A stretch of DNA of 64,000 bases from Varibaculum cambriense DSM 15806 (GTDB lineage: Bacteria > Actinomycetota > Actinomycetes > Actinomycetales > Actinomycetaceae), in NCBI RefSeq assembly GCF_000420065.1, contig NZ_ATUF01000004.1:153091-217090 (forward strand). Reading direction: 5' to 3'. Below, piece by piece: positions 35,877-43,807 of this stretch. The translations under genes were made by a program, and so were the position numbers. The first letter of the stretch is position 1; each line of letters opens with the position of its first letter. The notes below the pieces were generated by a model. The model saw nothing but the letters and a program-made list of their open reading frames with translations, had not been told where the DNA came from and ran no database searches.

Positions 35877-36877
35877 TTCTGCCACCCTTGCCGGGCGAAC
35901 CAGGTTAACCAGCGGTCGCGGTCAGCCGCGGATTTTTGCGGACGTGCCGGCAAAATATAGGGATCAGCTTGCTGTAAACGCGAAGCTAGTGACCCGGGGA
36001 TATCCCGAGTAATCGCCAATTGCGGGGTGGCCGATTTAACGGCTACCTCTTGGCCGGGTTTTTGTGAGAGCCAATCCAGGAACATTTTTGCTTCCCCGCG
36101 GTGGCGTGCGTTTTTCAACAGGGCTGCTGAACCAATCTCATAGGAGGTGCCCTCCCGTGGATAGGAAATAGTTACGGTCTTACTGGCCTGGCTCTTGCCA
36201 GCGCAATAGGGGGTAAAGGTAATCGCGATGGCGGCTTCGCCTGCCAATACCATTTTTACTGGAGCTGTTCCCGAGTTAGTCAGACGCGGTACATTGTCGT
36301 AAATCTGGCGGATGGCGGTACTGGCCTGGTTTGCATAGATTTCATCCAGTACCCGTACTACGGTAAAAGCGGTTCCGGAAGTAAGCGGAGAAGAGGCCGC
36401 TACCAAACCGCGATATTGCGGGTTTGCTAACTCCTCCCACGATTTAGGTACCGGTAATCCCCGGGAGGCTAGGGCTTTTTGATCAGAACAAAAACCGAGT
36501 AAAGAGCCATATACCCCAAACCAGTAACCTTGGGGATCACGCATAGCGGCGGGAATATCGCTGATTCCTGTCGGCTTATATGCAGCTAGGAGGCCGCGAC
36601 GCTTAGCTAGCACATAGTTTTCTGCCGGGCCTCCCACCCAGACATCAAACTCTAGGGTTTTGGGACTGGAAGCAATCCGGGTTAGGGCTTGGGCAGTCGG
36701 CAAGCGCAGATAGGAAATATTTTTTCCAGTGGCGGCAGCATAGGCATCTCGCCAATTTTTACAGATTGATTCTTCGTTGGAACAGATAAACGCTAGTTGT
36801 TCTTTTGCGGCGGGATGGCATCCGCTTAAAACTAGGCTAAAGAGCACAGTTAGTAGTACTAATAAGCGGGACCGCAT
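35873..36877 (-). CDS. Substrate-binding lipoprotein of the ABC importer (FbpA/AfuA-like)
   Basis: Secreted lipoprotein of 334 residues. The signal peptide ends in a lipobox with Cys20 (LVLSGC). The mature part is a type II periplasmic-binding fold in the iron/AfuA class: LEFDVWVGGPAENYVLAKRRGLL, then VPKSWEELANPQYRGLVAASSP and the late SATPQLAITRDIP. The Tyr pair used by FbpA for Fe3+ is not obvious. AfuA proteins of this class bind hexose phosphates instead. The neighbouring organophosphate antiporter supports a phosphorylated organic substrate. No ribosome site is seen; TATCGT 7 bp before ATG suggests a leaderless start just behind a strong hairpin. Confidence 0.87.
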   Translation of the reverse strand: MRSRLLVLLTVLFSLVLSGCHPAAKEQLAFICSNEESICKNWRDAYAAATGKNISYLRLPTAQALTRIASSPKTLEFDVWVGGPAENYVLAKRRGLLAAYKPTGISDIPAAMRDPQGYWFGVYGSLLGFCSDQKALASRGLPVPKSWEELANPQYRGLVAASSPLTSGTAFTVVRVLDEIYANQASTAIRQIYDNVPRLTNSGTAPVKMVLAGEAAIAITFTPYCAGKSQASKTVTISYPREGTSYEIGSAALLKNARHRGEAKMFLDWLSQKPGQEVAVKSATPQLAITRDIPGSLASRLQQADPYILPARPQKSAADRDRWLTWFARQGWQK

Positions 36878-36890
36878 GTCAGTAACGATA

Positions 36891-36928
36891 GCAGGCTGGC
36901 GGAAACATTTCGGTTTCCGCCAGCCTGC
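36891..36928 (-). terminator. Perfect 16-bp stem-loop between the antiporter and the ABC operon
   Basis: GCAGGCTGGCGGAAAC (36891-36906) and its exact complement (36913-36928) enclose a 6-base loop. It lies 48 bp past the antiporter stop and only 13 bp before the lipoprotein ATG. It has no T-tract on the minus strand, like the U-poor terminators known in actinobacteria. It may end the antiporter message while the lipoprotein gene starts from its own promoter, or it may act as an attenuator. Confidence 0.75.
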
Positions 36929-36976
36929 TTTGGGAAATTGGTTTAGATTCTACGCTTAGGCGCGCTTCGAGAATCT

Positions 36977-38359
36977 TTATGCCATATCGTCCAGTTTCTG
37001 TTTATGGGCGCTCATAATCTGCCGTTCATCGCGTCCCACAATCGCGAAAATTAAGATTGTCAACACCGAAAAGACGATAAACACCATAAAGGTGAGGTTC
37101 CAACCGAAGTTATGAACCAGAATCCCTACCCCAGTGGAAGCCAAAGTAGCTCCCAACAGGTATCCAAACAGACCGGTAAATCCAGCGGCGGTGCCAGCAA
37201 CGTTACGAGGTGAAAGGTCAATAGCCTGCAAGCCAATCAGCATTACCGGACCGTAGATAAGTCCCCCAATTAAGGCTACTAGCAGGATTAATACCCACAT
37301 GGGGGTTCCTACCGGCGCCAACCAGTAGCCCAGGATTGCCAAGGCGGTGCAGATAGTAAAGAAGATCCCTGCCCCCGAGCGGTAGCCTTTAAAGACTTTG
37401 TCTGACATCCAGCCACACAGCAGGGTACCGACGATCCCTGCGATTTCATAGGCGAAGATGCCCGCTAGGCCGGAACCAATCTCGGCGTGATGCTTTTCGT
37501 GCATGTAGACGGTGATCCAGTTGAGTACCCCGTAACGCAGGGCATAGACGAATACGTTAGCCACTGCCAGCATTACGATCGTGCGGTTGGTGAGGACGTG
37601 TTTGAAAATCATCTCCTTGGCGGACATCTTTTCGCCCTCGGCAACTTCTACTTTGGCCGGGTCGTTGCGGTATTCCTCAATGGGGGGAAGCCCTAGAGAT
37701 TCGGGAGTATCCCGGATCAACAAGAATCCAATAAACGCTACTAGCAAGGCGATTACTGCAGGCAGCCAGAAGGCCGAGCGCCAGTCATTGGCAGTCCAGG
37801 CGAGACCGATACCTACCAAGGTGGGTAGCAGGGCGCCTCCGACGTTGTGGGCAGTATTCCAAATAGAGGTGATGGTACCGCGTTCATTGGTGGAGAACCA
37901 GTGTACTAATACCCTTCCGCATGGCGGCCATCCCATACCTTGGAACCAACCGTTTAAAAACATGACGGTGGCAAAGATACCTACTGAGGCGGTTACCCAA
38001 GGCACGAACGCTACTACTAGGTTGGTACATGCTGATAACGCGAGGCCGATCACCAGGAAATAGCGGGCGTTAGAACGGTCAGAGATCATCGCGGAGAAGA
38101 ACTTGGAGAGCCCATAGGCAAACAGAACCGCATTCGCGATAATCCCCACTCCGACTTTATCGATGCCGGTCTCATCCATCAGCAAGGGGGCAATGGAGGA
38201 GATATTGTTTCTGATCAGATAAAAACCGGCATAGCCGATGAAGATACCCAGGAAAACCTGCATTCGCAGGCGAGGGAACATTTGTTTGATTTTATTTTCC
38301 GGTAGTCGTGGCGCCGGTGCCGGCGCCTTAAGCCAGGAAAAACCTTTGGGGGATGCCAT
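36977..38359 (-). CDS. Organophosphate:phosphate antiporter (GlpT/UhpT/PgtP-like MFS)
   Basis: Major-facilitator transporter of the OPA family, 460 residues and 12 predicted helices. The family signature lies in the N-half: IGYAGFYLIRNNISSIAP (Arg used for phosphate binding), and NGWFQGMGWPPCGRVLVHWFS with the GxGxPP motif. The second key Arg sits in VFVYALRYGVLNW near 270. Candidate substrates are glycerol-3-P, hexose-6-P and phosphoglycerates. ATG at 38359 has GGAG 5 bp upstream; a GTG two codons earlier is less likely. It lies between a two-component system and an AfuABC-like importer, all on one strand. Confidence 0.92.
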   Translation of the reverse strand: MASPKGFSWLKAPAPAPRLPENKIKQMFPRLRMQVFLGIFIGYAGFYLIRNNISSIAPLLMDETGIDKVGVGIIANAVLFAYGLSKFFSAMISDRSNARYFLVIGLALSACTNLVVAFVPWVTASVGIFATVMFLNGWFQGMGWPPCGRVLVHWFSTNERGTITSIWNTAHNVGGALLPTLVGIGLAWTANDWRSAFWLPAVIALLVAFIGFLLIRDTPESLGLPPIEEYRNDPAKVEVAEGEKMSAKEMIFKHVLTNRTIVMLAVANVFVYALRYGVLNWITVYMHEKHHAEIGSGLAGIFAYEIAGIVGTLLCGWMSDKVFKGYRSGAGIFFTICTALAILGYWLAPVGTPMWVLILLVALIGGLIYGPVMLIGLQAIDLSPRNVAGTAAGFTGLFGYLLGATLASTGVGILVHNFGWNLTFMVFIVFSVLTILIFAIVGRDERQIMSAHKQKLDDMA

Positions 38360-38432
38360 ATTCACTCCGCTGTGTTCTTGGCGGCCAGAACCGCCTTATG
38401 GAAACTTACAGAGTCTAGTTTCCCTGCTTATT

Positions 38433-38482
38433 GGTAACAACCAGCCGACTTAGCAGTGACACCCAGTAACGATGTTGTTACC
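38433..38482. promoter_or_regulatory. Widely spaced inverted repeat upstream of the antiporter
   Basis: GGTAACAAC (38433-38441) and GTTGTTACC (38474-38482) are perfect inverted copies 32 bp apart. They lie between the response-regulator stop and the antiporter start. They could be half-sites for the adjacent response regulator or a long-loop hairpin; sequence does not decide. Confidence 0.45.
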
Positions 38483-38487
38483 CAGGA

Positions 38488-39183
38488 TTAGTTTTCCCGC
38501 CCTAGATATTCCAAAATATATCCGCCGCCACGCAGGGTATGAATCATTTCATCACTGCCGGCAGAGCGCAGTTTGGCGCGTAAGCGGTAAATAGTAGTTT
38601 TTACCATATCGCGCCCCCCGGAGGTAGAAGTGGTTTCCCAAACTTGGTTTAGTAGTTCCCGAATGGTTACTACTCCCCCGTTTGCCTCGGCTAATACTCG
38701 CAGTAACTTAAATTCAGTTTCTGAAAGCTTTAAATCTTTAGCTTGGTAGTAGGCGCGTCCCCGTGCGGTATCGAGCGACAGGGGTCCCATTTCCCGCCGG
38801 GGTTCTACCTGTCGCATTTTATGGGTACGCCGCAAAATCGCTTCTACCCGCAAAGATAGTTCCCGAGGGGAAAAGGGTTTAGGTAAATAGTCATCGGCAC
38901 CCGCCTGCAACCCTTCGATGCGCTGCTGTGGATCCCCCAGGGCAGTAAGCATTAGAATCGGAACTTTTACCGCTGACCTAATACGTTTTGCCAGCTCTAC
39001 TCCCGATCCATCCGGCAACATTAAATCCAGTATCACCAGCGCTAAATCTGAAGATTTCACCAGCTTCCAGGCCGAGGCTGCACCGGAGGCCTCTAGGACT
39101 TCGCAACCGGTTTCCTCCAGGGTGTAACGAACAATTTCGCGCATTTGCGATTCGTCATCGACTACCAGCACCAATGGTTTCAC
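38488..39183 (-). CDS. OmpR/PhoB-family response regulator
   Basis: DNA-binding response regulator of 231 residues. In the receiver domain (1-120) the acidic pocket is VVDDE (8-12), the phospho-acceptor is Asp53 in ILDLMLPDGSG, Thr is in LMLTALGD and Lys in YLPKPFSPREL. The winged-helix domain (about 130-231) has LSETEFKLLRVLAEANGGVVTIRELLNQVW and VKTTIYRLRAKL. ATG overlaps the kinase stop by 4 bp. The downstream neighbours suggest transport genes as targets; this is inferred from position only. Confidence 0.95.
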   Translation of the reverse strand: MKPLVLVVDDESQMREIVRYTLEETGCEVLEASGAASAWKLVKSSDLALVILDLMLPDGSGVELAKRIRSAVKVPILMLTALGDPQQRIEGLQAGADDYLPKPFSPRELSLRVEAILRRTHKMRQVEPRREMGPLSLDTARGRAYYQAKDLKLSETEFKLLRVLAEANGGVVTIRELLNQVWETTSTSGGRDMVKTTIYRLRAKLRSAGSDEMIHTLRGGGYILEYLGREN

Positions 39184-39956
39184 TTTGCTCCTCCCTTGGG
39201 CAGACTCACTACAAATGTAGTTCCTCTCTCCTCTAGAGTGTCAACCATTATTTCTCCCCCATGACCGCGAACAATCTGGGAAACTACGCCCAGTCCTAGT
39301 CCCGCCCCGGAGTTCGCCGTGGCGGCCTGAGTGGTTTGTCCCCCATAATAGGTAAACAAATCGCGGCGCTGACTCTTAGAGATTCCGGCGCCATTATCGG
39401 TGACTTCTAAAATCACTTGCGATCCGTCCGAAAACGAACGCACCACAATTTTTACTCCTTCCCGGCAGTGCCGAGCCGCGTTATTGATTAGGTTCCAAAT
39501 AACCTGCGAGAGTAATTGCCGATCCCCGTAAACATAAAGTGGGGCGCCGGGATCGGTTAGCAAAATATCTACCGCTAAGATTTCTCGCACCTGTGAGGCT
39601 GCCTCCCGCACGAGCGCGCGCAAATCCACATCTTCTTTTTCTAGTCTTAGCCCCGAGCCGCGAATCTTGGCACCGGTTAAAAAGGTTTCCGCTAAGCGAA
39701 TCGCGTGGGCAGAGTTAGTGGTAACGGTGTGCAACAGGCGGCTTTGTCGCTCATCCAAAGGAGTTGATTCTAAAAGTTCCGCCGCCCCAGAAATCAGCGC
39801 CAAAGGGGTACGGATTTCATGGGACAAAATATCGGTGTTGGTAGCCTCGCTGGGCAGGTTCGCTCTGCGCCGAGGCAGATGCCAAATCCATTTATGTAGA
39901 GCGTAACCACCTAAGATTCCGGCAGCTAAACCAATTAGGAAAACTAGGATTTCCAC
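39180..39956 (-). CDS. Small sensor histidine kinase without an extracellular domain
   Basis: HisKA-type kinase of 258 residues. One N-terminal hydrophobic helix (about 2-20) is followed by a short basic linker and the phospho-acceptor His46 in ILSHEIRTPLALI. N-box is IWNLINNAARH, G1 EVTDNGAGISKSQ, the F-box region DLFTYYGG, and G2 GAGLGLGVV. No periplasmic loop exists, so sensing must occur in the membrane, in the cytoplasm or through a partner protein. The GTG start lies 2 bp after the upstream merR-type stop, so kinase and regulator are probably co-transcribed with it. Confidence 0.92.
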   Translation of the reverse strand: MEILVFLIGLAAGILGGYALHKWIWHLPRRRANLPSEATNTDILSHEIRTPLALISGAAELLESTPLDERQSRLLHTVTTNSAHAIRLAETFLTGAKIRGSGLRLEKEDVDLRALVREAASQVREILAVDILLTDPGAPLYVYGDRQLLSQVIWNLINNAARHCREGVKIVVRSFSDGSQVILEVTDNGAGISKSQRRDLFTYYGGQTTQAATANSGAGLGLGVVSQIVRGHGGEIMVDTLEERGTTFVVSLPKGGAK

Positions 39957-39958
39957 CG

Positions 39959-40576
39959 TTATCCGGCATTTCGCCGCGCCCGGGCAGCCGCAAGCTCATC
40001 GGGCACTTTCAGTTCTTGCTTGGCCGACTCTACTGGCAGTTCCGCTAAGGTGCCTTCGATCTCGCGCCATACGCGCCCTACCGCAATCCCAAATACGCCT
40101 TGTCCCCCTTGCACCAAGTCGATTACCTCGTCGGTGGAGGTGCATTCGTAAACCGAGGCTCCATCAGACATTAGGGTTATGGAGGAAAGAGACTCTACCC
40201 CCCGCTTAGATAGGGCATCGACCGCTATTCGGATCTGTTGCAGGGATACTCCGGTGTCGAGTAGACGCTTGACAATTTTCAGCACCAAAATATCGCGGAA
40301 AGAATAGAGGCGATGAGAACCGGAACCTTTGGCCGAGCGAATCGTCGGCTCCACCAGTCCAGTGCGTGCCCAATAGTCCAGTTGCCGGTAGGTTATCCCC
40401 GCCGCTTTACAAGCAATAGGGCCGCGATAGCCGGTCTCGGTATCCAGATCCGCTAAGGTATCTCCAAATAACATGCCTTGCGAACGCTGCGGGCGCGGCT
40501 GCCTATCCATGGACAACTCCCTGACGATTGGTTTAACTACAGTCTTAACGGTATTTTCTTTGCCCTGGTCGGTCAA
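39959..40576 (-). CDS. MerR-family regulator (Rv1830-like)
   Basis: A MerR-type protein of 205 residues in the second-MerR position of the garA cluster, as Rv1830 in M. tuberculosis. The winged-helix part is about 50-115: KAAGITYRQLDYWARTGLVEPTI, then HRLYSFRDILVLKIVKRLLDTGVSLQQI. The first 48 residues are a basic flexible leader; a start further in (at the SMDRQPRPQ segment) cannot be excluded. The C-terminal part has DEVIDLVQGGQGVFGIAVGRVW. The DUF151 nuclease gene that separates the two merR genes in mycobacteria is missing here. Confidence 0.88.
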   Translation of the reverse strand: MTDQGKENTVKTVVKPIVRELSMDRQPRPQRSQGMLFGDTLADLDTETGYRGPIACKAAGITYRQLDYWARTGLVEPTIRSAKGSGSHRLYSFRDILVLKIVKRLLDTGVSLQQIRIAVDALSKRGVESLSSITLMSDGASVYECTSTDEVIDLVQGGQGVFGIAVGRVWREIEGTLAELPVESAKQELKVPDELAAARARRNAG

Positions 40577-40613
40577 GAACCTTTTACGGAAAGTCTCAAG
40601 CTTTACTTGAGGT

Positions 40614-41381
40614 TTAATTCAGCTTTTCCGCAGAAACTCGTACCATCTGCAAAAACATTTGGGCAGCAGCTTCGGAAAGTTCTTGCGTTTCCGACAAGTG
40701 GCGCGCCTTCGCCACGCTACTCGCGCGGTAACCTACCGGGGTAGCCGCCCTCTCGACTAGATCCAGCAACCGCAAAGCCGCAGTTTTTAGAAATCGCAGC
40801 TGACGTGGAGGGATCCCCTGTTCCACCAGCAGGCTGGCCAGCTTAACGATTTGGTGACTGCGAGGAGGAAACCGCCCCGCCAAATCCGGCGAAACCAGCC
40901 CTGCTTGCACAAAAGAGTCTAATTCGGCAGTGGAAACCCCAGTTAAATCCAAAAGCTCCCGGGTCGTAAGCGCCCCATCCGGCGCTGCCGCAGTAACCAA
41001 TTGTCCTTCGGAAGCAATCAGTCGCGCCGCCTGTTGCGGAGGGGGAACCTCACTGAGAGTATGCCCCGCATCAAGTTGCGCTAGCTGCTCCCGAATAACC
41101 CGCAGCGGCAAAAAGGAATCGCGTTGACGAGAAAGACAAAAGCGCACCCGCTCGATATCAGCAGCCGAGTATTTACGGTATCCCGAGGCAGTACGCGCCG
41201 GGATAACTATTCCTTGCTCTTCCAAAAAACGCAGCTTGGAGACCGAGATCGTAGGGAATTCTCCCTTTACCCGATCGACCACTTTACCGATCGAAAAAAC
41301 TGGTTTAGTGGATACCCCCGCCGGCCAGGGCGCCGTTTTTTCCTCTGATTGCCCGTTCCGCCTTGACGCTGCCGCCCGCAA
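40614..41381 (-). CDS. ftsR: MerR-family cell-division regulator FtsR
   Basis: Homologue of Rv1828/FtsR, a MerR-type activator linked to ftsZ expression in corynebacteria. It has 255 residues. The effector-free winged-helix domain follows a 25-residue leader: FSIGKVVDRVKGEFPTISVS, KLRFLEEQGIVIPARTASGYRKYSAADIERVRF, then FLPLRVIREQL. The C-terminal part is helical (LDLTGVSTAELDSFVQAGLVS). It starts 2 bp after the garA stop, the conserved garA-ftsR order. Confidence 0.9.
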   Translation of the reverse strand: MRAAASRRNGQSEEKTAPWPAGVSTKPVFSIGKVVDRVKGEFPTISVSKLRFLEEQGIVIPARTASGYRKYSAADIERVRFCLSRQRDSFLPLRVIREQLAQLDAGHTLSEVPPPQQAARLIASEGQLVTAAAPDGALTTRELLDLTGVSTAELDSFVQAGLVSPDLAGRFPPRSHQIVKLASLLVEQGIPPRQLRFLKTAALRLLDLVERAATPVGYRASSVAKARHLSETQELSEAAAQMFLQMVRVSAEKLN

Positions 41382-41383
41382 CT

Positions 41384-41812
41384 CTAGGAATCCCTCCGCG
41401 AAGCATAGTAAACCATCCGGTATTTACCGATTTGTACACTGTCGCCAGTTTTCAACTGGATGGAATCTACCCGTTCGCGGTTTACATAGGTGCCGTTAAG
41501 AGAACCGGCATCCCGAACCACGTAACCGCCCTCTTCACGCACAAAATTAGCGTGTTTACGAGAAACCGTGACGTCATCCAGGAAAATATCGCATTTGGGT
41601 TTGCGCCCTACCGTGACTTTTTCCGCATTCAGTAAGAAGCGGGCGCCTACGTTGGGGCCGCGCACTACTACCAGCAAAGCTGACCCCTCTGGAAGCTGCG
41701 CAATGGTATTGCGAGCATCTTCCGAGAGCGCACTGCCAGCAACCAGATCATCATCCCTAATAGCACCAATAACTGCGGTAGTTATGGGATCTGCCAAGCC
41801 GTTATCGCTCAT
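41384..41812 (-). CDS. garA: FHA-domain metabolic switch protein GarA/OdhI
   Basis: Phosphorylation-controlled inhibitor of 2-oxoglutarate dehydrogenase and regulator of glutamate metabolism in actinobacteria. It has 142 residues. The FHA domain (about 60-130) is complete: VGRKPKCDIFLDD, VSRKHANF and LNGTYVN carry the Arg, Ser, Asn and Thr that bind phosphothreonine. The N-terminal regulatory tail has Thr11-Thr12 in DPITTAVIGAI, where the usual motif is ETTSVF. So the kinase target Thr pair is kept but its context changed. ATG is preceded by GAGGAGGA. First gene of garA-ftsR-merR-HK-RR. Confidence 0.9.
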   Translation of the reverse strand: MSDNGLADPITTAVIGAIRDDDLVAGSALSEDARNTIAQLPEGSALLVVVRGPNVGARFLLNAEKVTVGRKPKCDIFLDDVTVSRKHANFVREEGGYVVRDAGSLNGTYVNRERVDSIQLKTGDSVQIGKYRMVYYASRRDS

Positions 41813-41954
41813 GGAGTCCTCCTCTTGCTAGTTCCTGACCTACCTATCCTGACAGGCTTTTCAATGTTAGCGCAAAACGTTTTCCGACTCACCAGTTTGT
41901 CACATATTGGTAACAAAAATTTCGGAGTCGAAAATATAGGACGTGCGCTGACGC

Positions 41955-41963
41955 TGGTATAGT
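41955..41963 (+). promoter_or_regulatory. Extended -10 for a leaderless purU transcript
   Basis: TGGTATAGT combines a TGn extension with TATAGT, ending 7 bp before the purU ATG. With the usual spacing, transcription would begin at or next to the A of ATG. No Shine-Dalgarno is present in the intervening TTGCGCC. Confidence 0.55.
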
Positions 41964-41970
41964 TTGCGCC

Positions 41971-42825
41971 ATGACCGAACCCGTATCACATCTTGTTTTG
42001 ACCTTGTCCTGTCCTGACCGTCCTGGCATTGTCCATGATGTCACTAAAGTGATTGTCGAGGTAGAGGGCAACATTGTCGATTCGCAACAGTTTGATGACC
42101 CGGAAACTAAAAGCTTCTTTATGCGGGTAGAGATTCACACCCGGCGCAGCGTCCAGGAAGTTAGGGAGGCTTTTTCTCCCTTGGCGCAACAATATGCGAT
42201 GCGTTGGAGTGTAAATGAGGTCGGCCAAAAGGTACGTACCATCATCATGGTTTCTAAAGAGGGTCATTGCCTCTCTGACCTGCTATATCGCCGCCGCAAT
42301 TTGAATCTACCACTAGAAGTGGTGGCGGTCATTGGCAACCATCCAGATTTGGCACCCCTCGCCCAGTTCTATGATGCCCCCTTCCTATGTATCCCGGTGA
42401 CTAAAGACACCAAAGCCAAGGCCGAAGCAGAGCTGCTTGCCCTCATCGATGCGGAAAATGTGGAATTGGTGGTGCTGGCGCGCTATATGCAAATTTTGTC
42501 CGATAAGGTTTGCGAACGTTTACACGGCCAAGTCATCAACATTCACCACTCGTTCCTACCTTCTTTCAAGGGAGCGCGCCCCTACCATCAGGCGCATCAG
42601 CGGGGAGTGAAACTAATCGGGGCAACTGCCCATTTCGTAACTCCGGATCTAGACGAAGGTCCGATTATTGCCCAAGAGGTGATTCCGGTCTCTCACCGCG
42701 ACTCCACTGCCTCTATGGTGCAAAAAGGACAGGACGTGGAACGACGGGTGCTGGCACAGGCCGTCACCTGGTATTCCCAGCGGCGAATCCTGCTAAACGG
42801 TAACCGCACCGTGGTTTTCGAATAG
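41971..42825 (+). CDS. purU: Formyltetrahydrofolate deformylase
   Basis: Hydrolyses 10-formyl-THF to formate and THF, balancing one-carbon pools and feeding formate to PurT. It has 284 residues. An N-terminal ACT domain (about 5-85; LTLSCPDRPGIVHDVTKVI) senses methionine/glycine in E. coli. The C-terminal formyltransferase-like domain has the catalytic Asn-His-Asp set: VINIHHSFLPSFKGARPYHQ and GATAHFVTPDLDEGPII. It is divergent from garA, from which a 158-bp control region separates it. Confidence 0.95.
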   Translation: MTEPVSHLVLTLSCPDRPGIVHDVTKVIVEVEGNIVDSQQFDDPETKSFFMRVEIHTRRSVQEVREAFSPLAQQYAMRWSVNEVGQKVRTIIMVSKEGHCLSDLLYRRRNLNLPLEVVAVIGNHPDLAPLAQFYDAPFLCIPVTKDTKAKAEAELLALIDAENVELVVLARYMQILSDKVCERLHGQVINIHHSFLPSFKGARPYHQAHQRGVKLIGATAHFVTPDLDEGPIIAQEVIPVSHRDSTASMVQKGQDVERRVLAQAVTWYSQRRILLNGNRTVVFE

Positions 42826-42884
42826 GACGCTTCTAAAGGGATCCGCCCGGCGCGTTTTCGCGGGCGCGCCCTCTCAGATACGTC

Positions 42885-43745
42885 TTACTTTTGACACTTA
42901 GGACACCAGTAGCTGCGCCTGCCGGCAACGATCTGCTCGCGAACAATTGCTCCGCAATGCCGACAAGGCTCCCCCGAGCGCTGGTAAACCCAAAAGCGTC
43001 CTTGGGAGGGATCATCAGTGGTGCAGATAAGACCTTCTTTGAGGCCGCGCCGCATCTGGGAGCGCAAGTCTTCCCACAGCGCTTGCAGACGTGTTACCGA
43101 GACTTTAGCGGCCTGCCGGTTAGGGTTAATCCCGCAGCGGAATAAACATTCGGCGCGGTAAATATTACCGGGACCGGCAATACAGGATTGATCCATTACC
43201 ACTTCCCCAATCCGGCGGGTAGTTTTGCGGGCGCGATCAATAAATTCCTGGGAGCTGCAAGAATCCACCAGCGGATCCGGCCCCAGGCGAGCCAAAATTT
43301 TCTCTACCCCCGCTTTATCGAGCAGTTCGCATTGGTTCGGGCCAGACAGATCGGCTACTGCCCGTGAAAACTCTAGTCGCAGTCGCACGTTTTCCCCGGG
43401 AGGAGTCGGCTGGAACTGCCCCGAAAAATGTTTATAGGTATCGCCGGGATGTTCACCCGCCATCCGGGGAGCGCCGATATGCCCAGGCAGAGCTATTCCT
43501 TCCCCAGCTTGAAACTTCCAGGAACCATATAGTCCCAGGTGTACATGTAAAGTGGCTGGCTGGGGAACATTAAAATCTAGGAACAGGTGTTTACCCCACG
43601 CCCAGGGGCGAGTAATTTTTGCGTTATCGAGGGCGGCCGCGCCCTCAGCAAAACGTCCCTGCGGGGAGGAGGCACGCGCGATGCCGAGTTTTGCTAACTC
43701 GGTAAAAGCGATGGCTAAACGGTGAATAGAATGTCCCTCTGGCAT
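42885..43745 (-). CDS. nei: Endonuclease VIII-type DNA glycosylase (Nei1)
   Basis: Fpg/Nei-family base-excision glycosylase/AP lyase, 286 residues. The mature N-terminus PEGHSIHRLA supplies the nucleophilic Pro2 and Glu3. SSPQGRFAEGAAALDN and AWGKHLFLDF match the Nei1 branch (Rv2464c) rather than Fpg. The H2TH region is around MDQSCIAGPGNIYRAECLF. The terminal zinc finger is CRHCGAIVREQIVAGRRSYWCPKC with all four Cys. It is divergent from the M13 peptidase gene. In M. tuberculosis nei1 and pepN are also near each other. Confidence 0.92.
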   Translation of the reverse strand: MPEGHSIHRLAIAFTELAKLGIARASSPQGRFAEGAAALDNAKITRPWAWGKHLFLDFNVPQPATLHVHLGLYGSWKFQAGEGIALPGHIGAPRMAGEHPGDTYKHFSGQFQPTPPGENVRLRLEFSRAVADLSGPNQCELLDKAGVEKILARLGPDPLVDSCSSQEFIDRARKTTRRIGEVVMDQSCIAGPGNIYRAECLFRCGINPNRQAAKVSVTRLQALWEDLRSQMRRGLKEGLICTTDDPSQGRFWVYQRSGEPCRHCGAIVREQIVAGRRSYWCPKCQK

Positions 43746-43773
43746 AGGGCAATTCTTGCCTAGGGGGCTTCGT

Positions 43774-43801
43774 TTGCCAAACCGCCGGGAATATCTAGGC
43801 T
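43774..43801 (+). promoter_or_regulatory. Putative promoter of a leaderless M13 peptidase message
   Basis: TTGCCA (43774-43779) and TAGGCT (43796-43801) are 16 bp apart; the -10 ends 6 bp before the ATG at 43808, which has no ribosome site. Confidence 0.5.
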
Positions 43802-43807
43802 TGAAGT

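Noticed and set aside
42840..42875. Terminator between purU and nei
   Set aside because: CGCCCG/CGGGCG can pair but the stem is only 6 bp in very GC-rich sequence with a long loop; not convincing enough to list.
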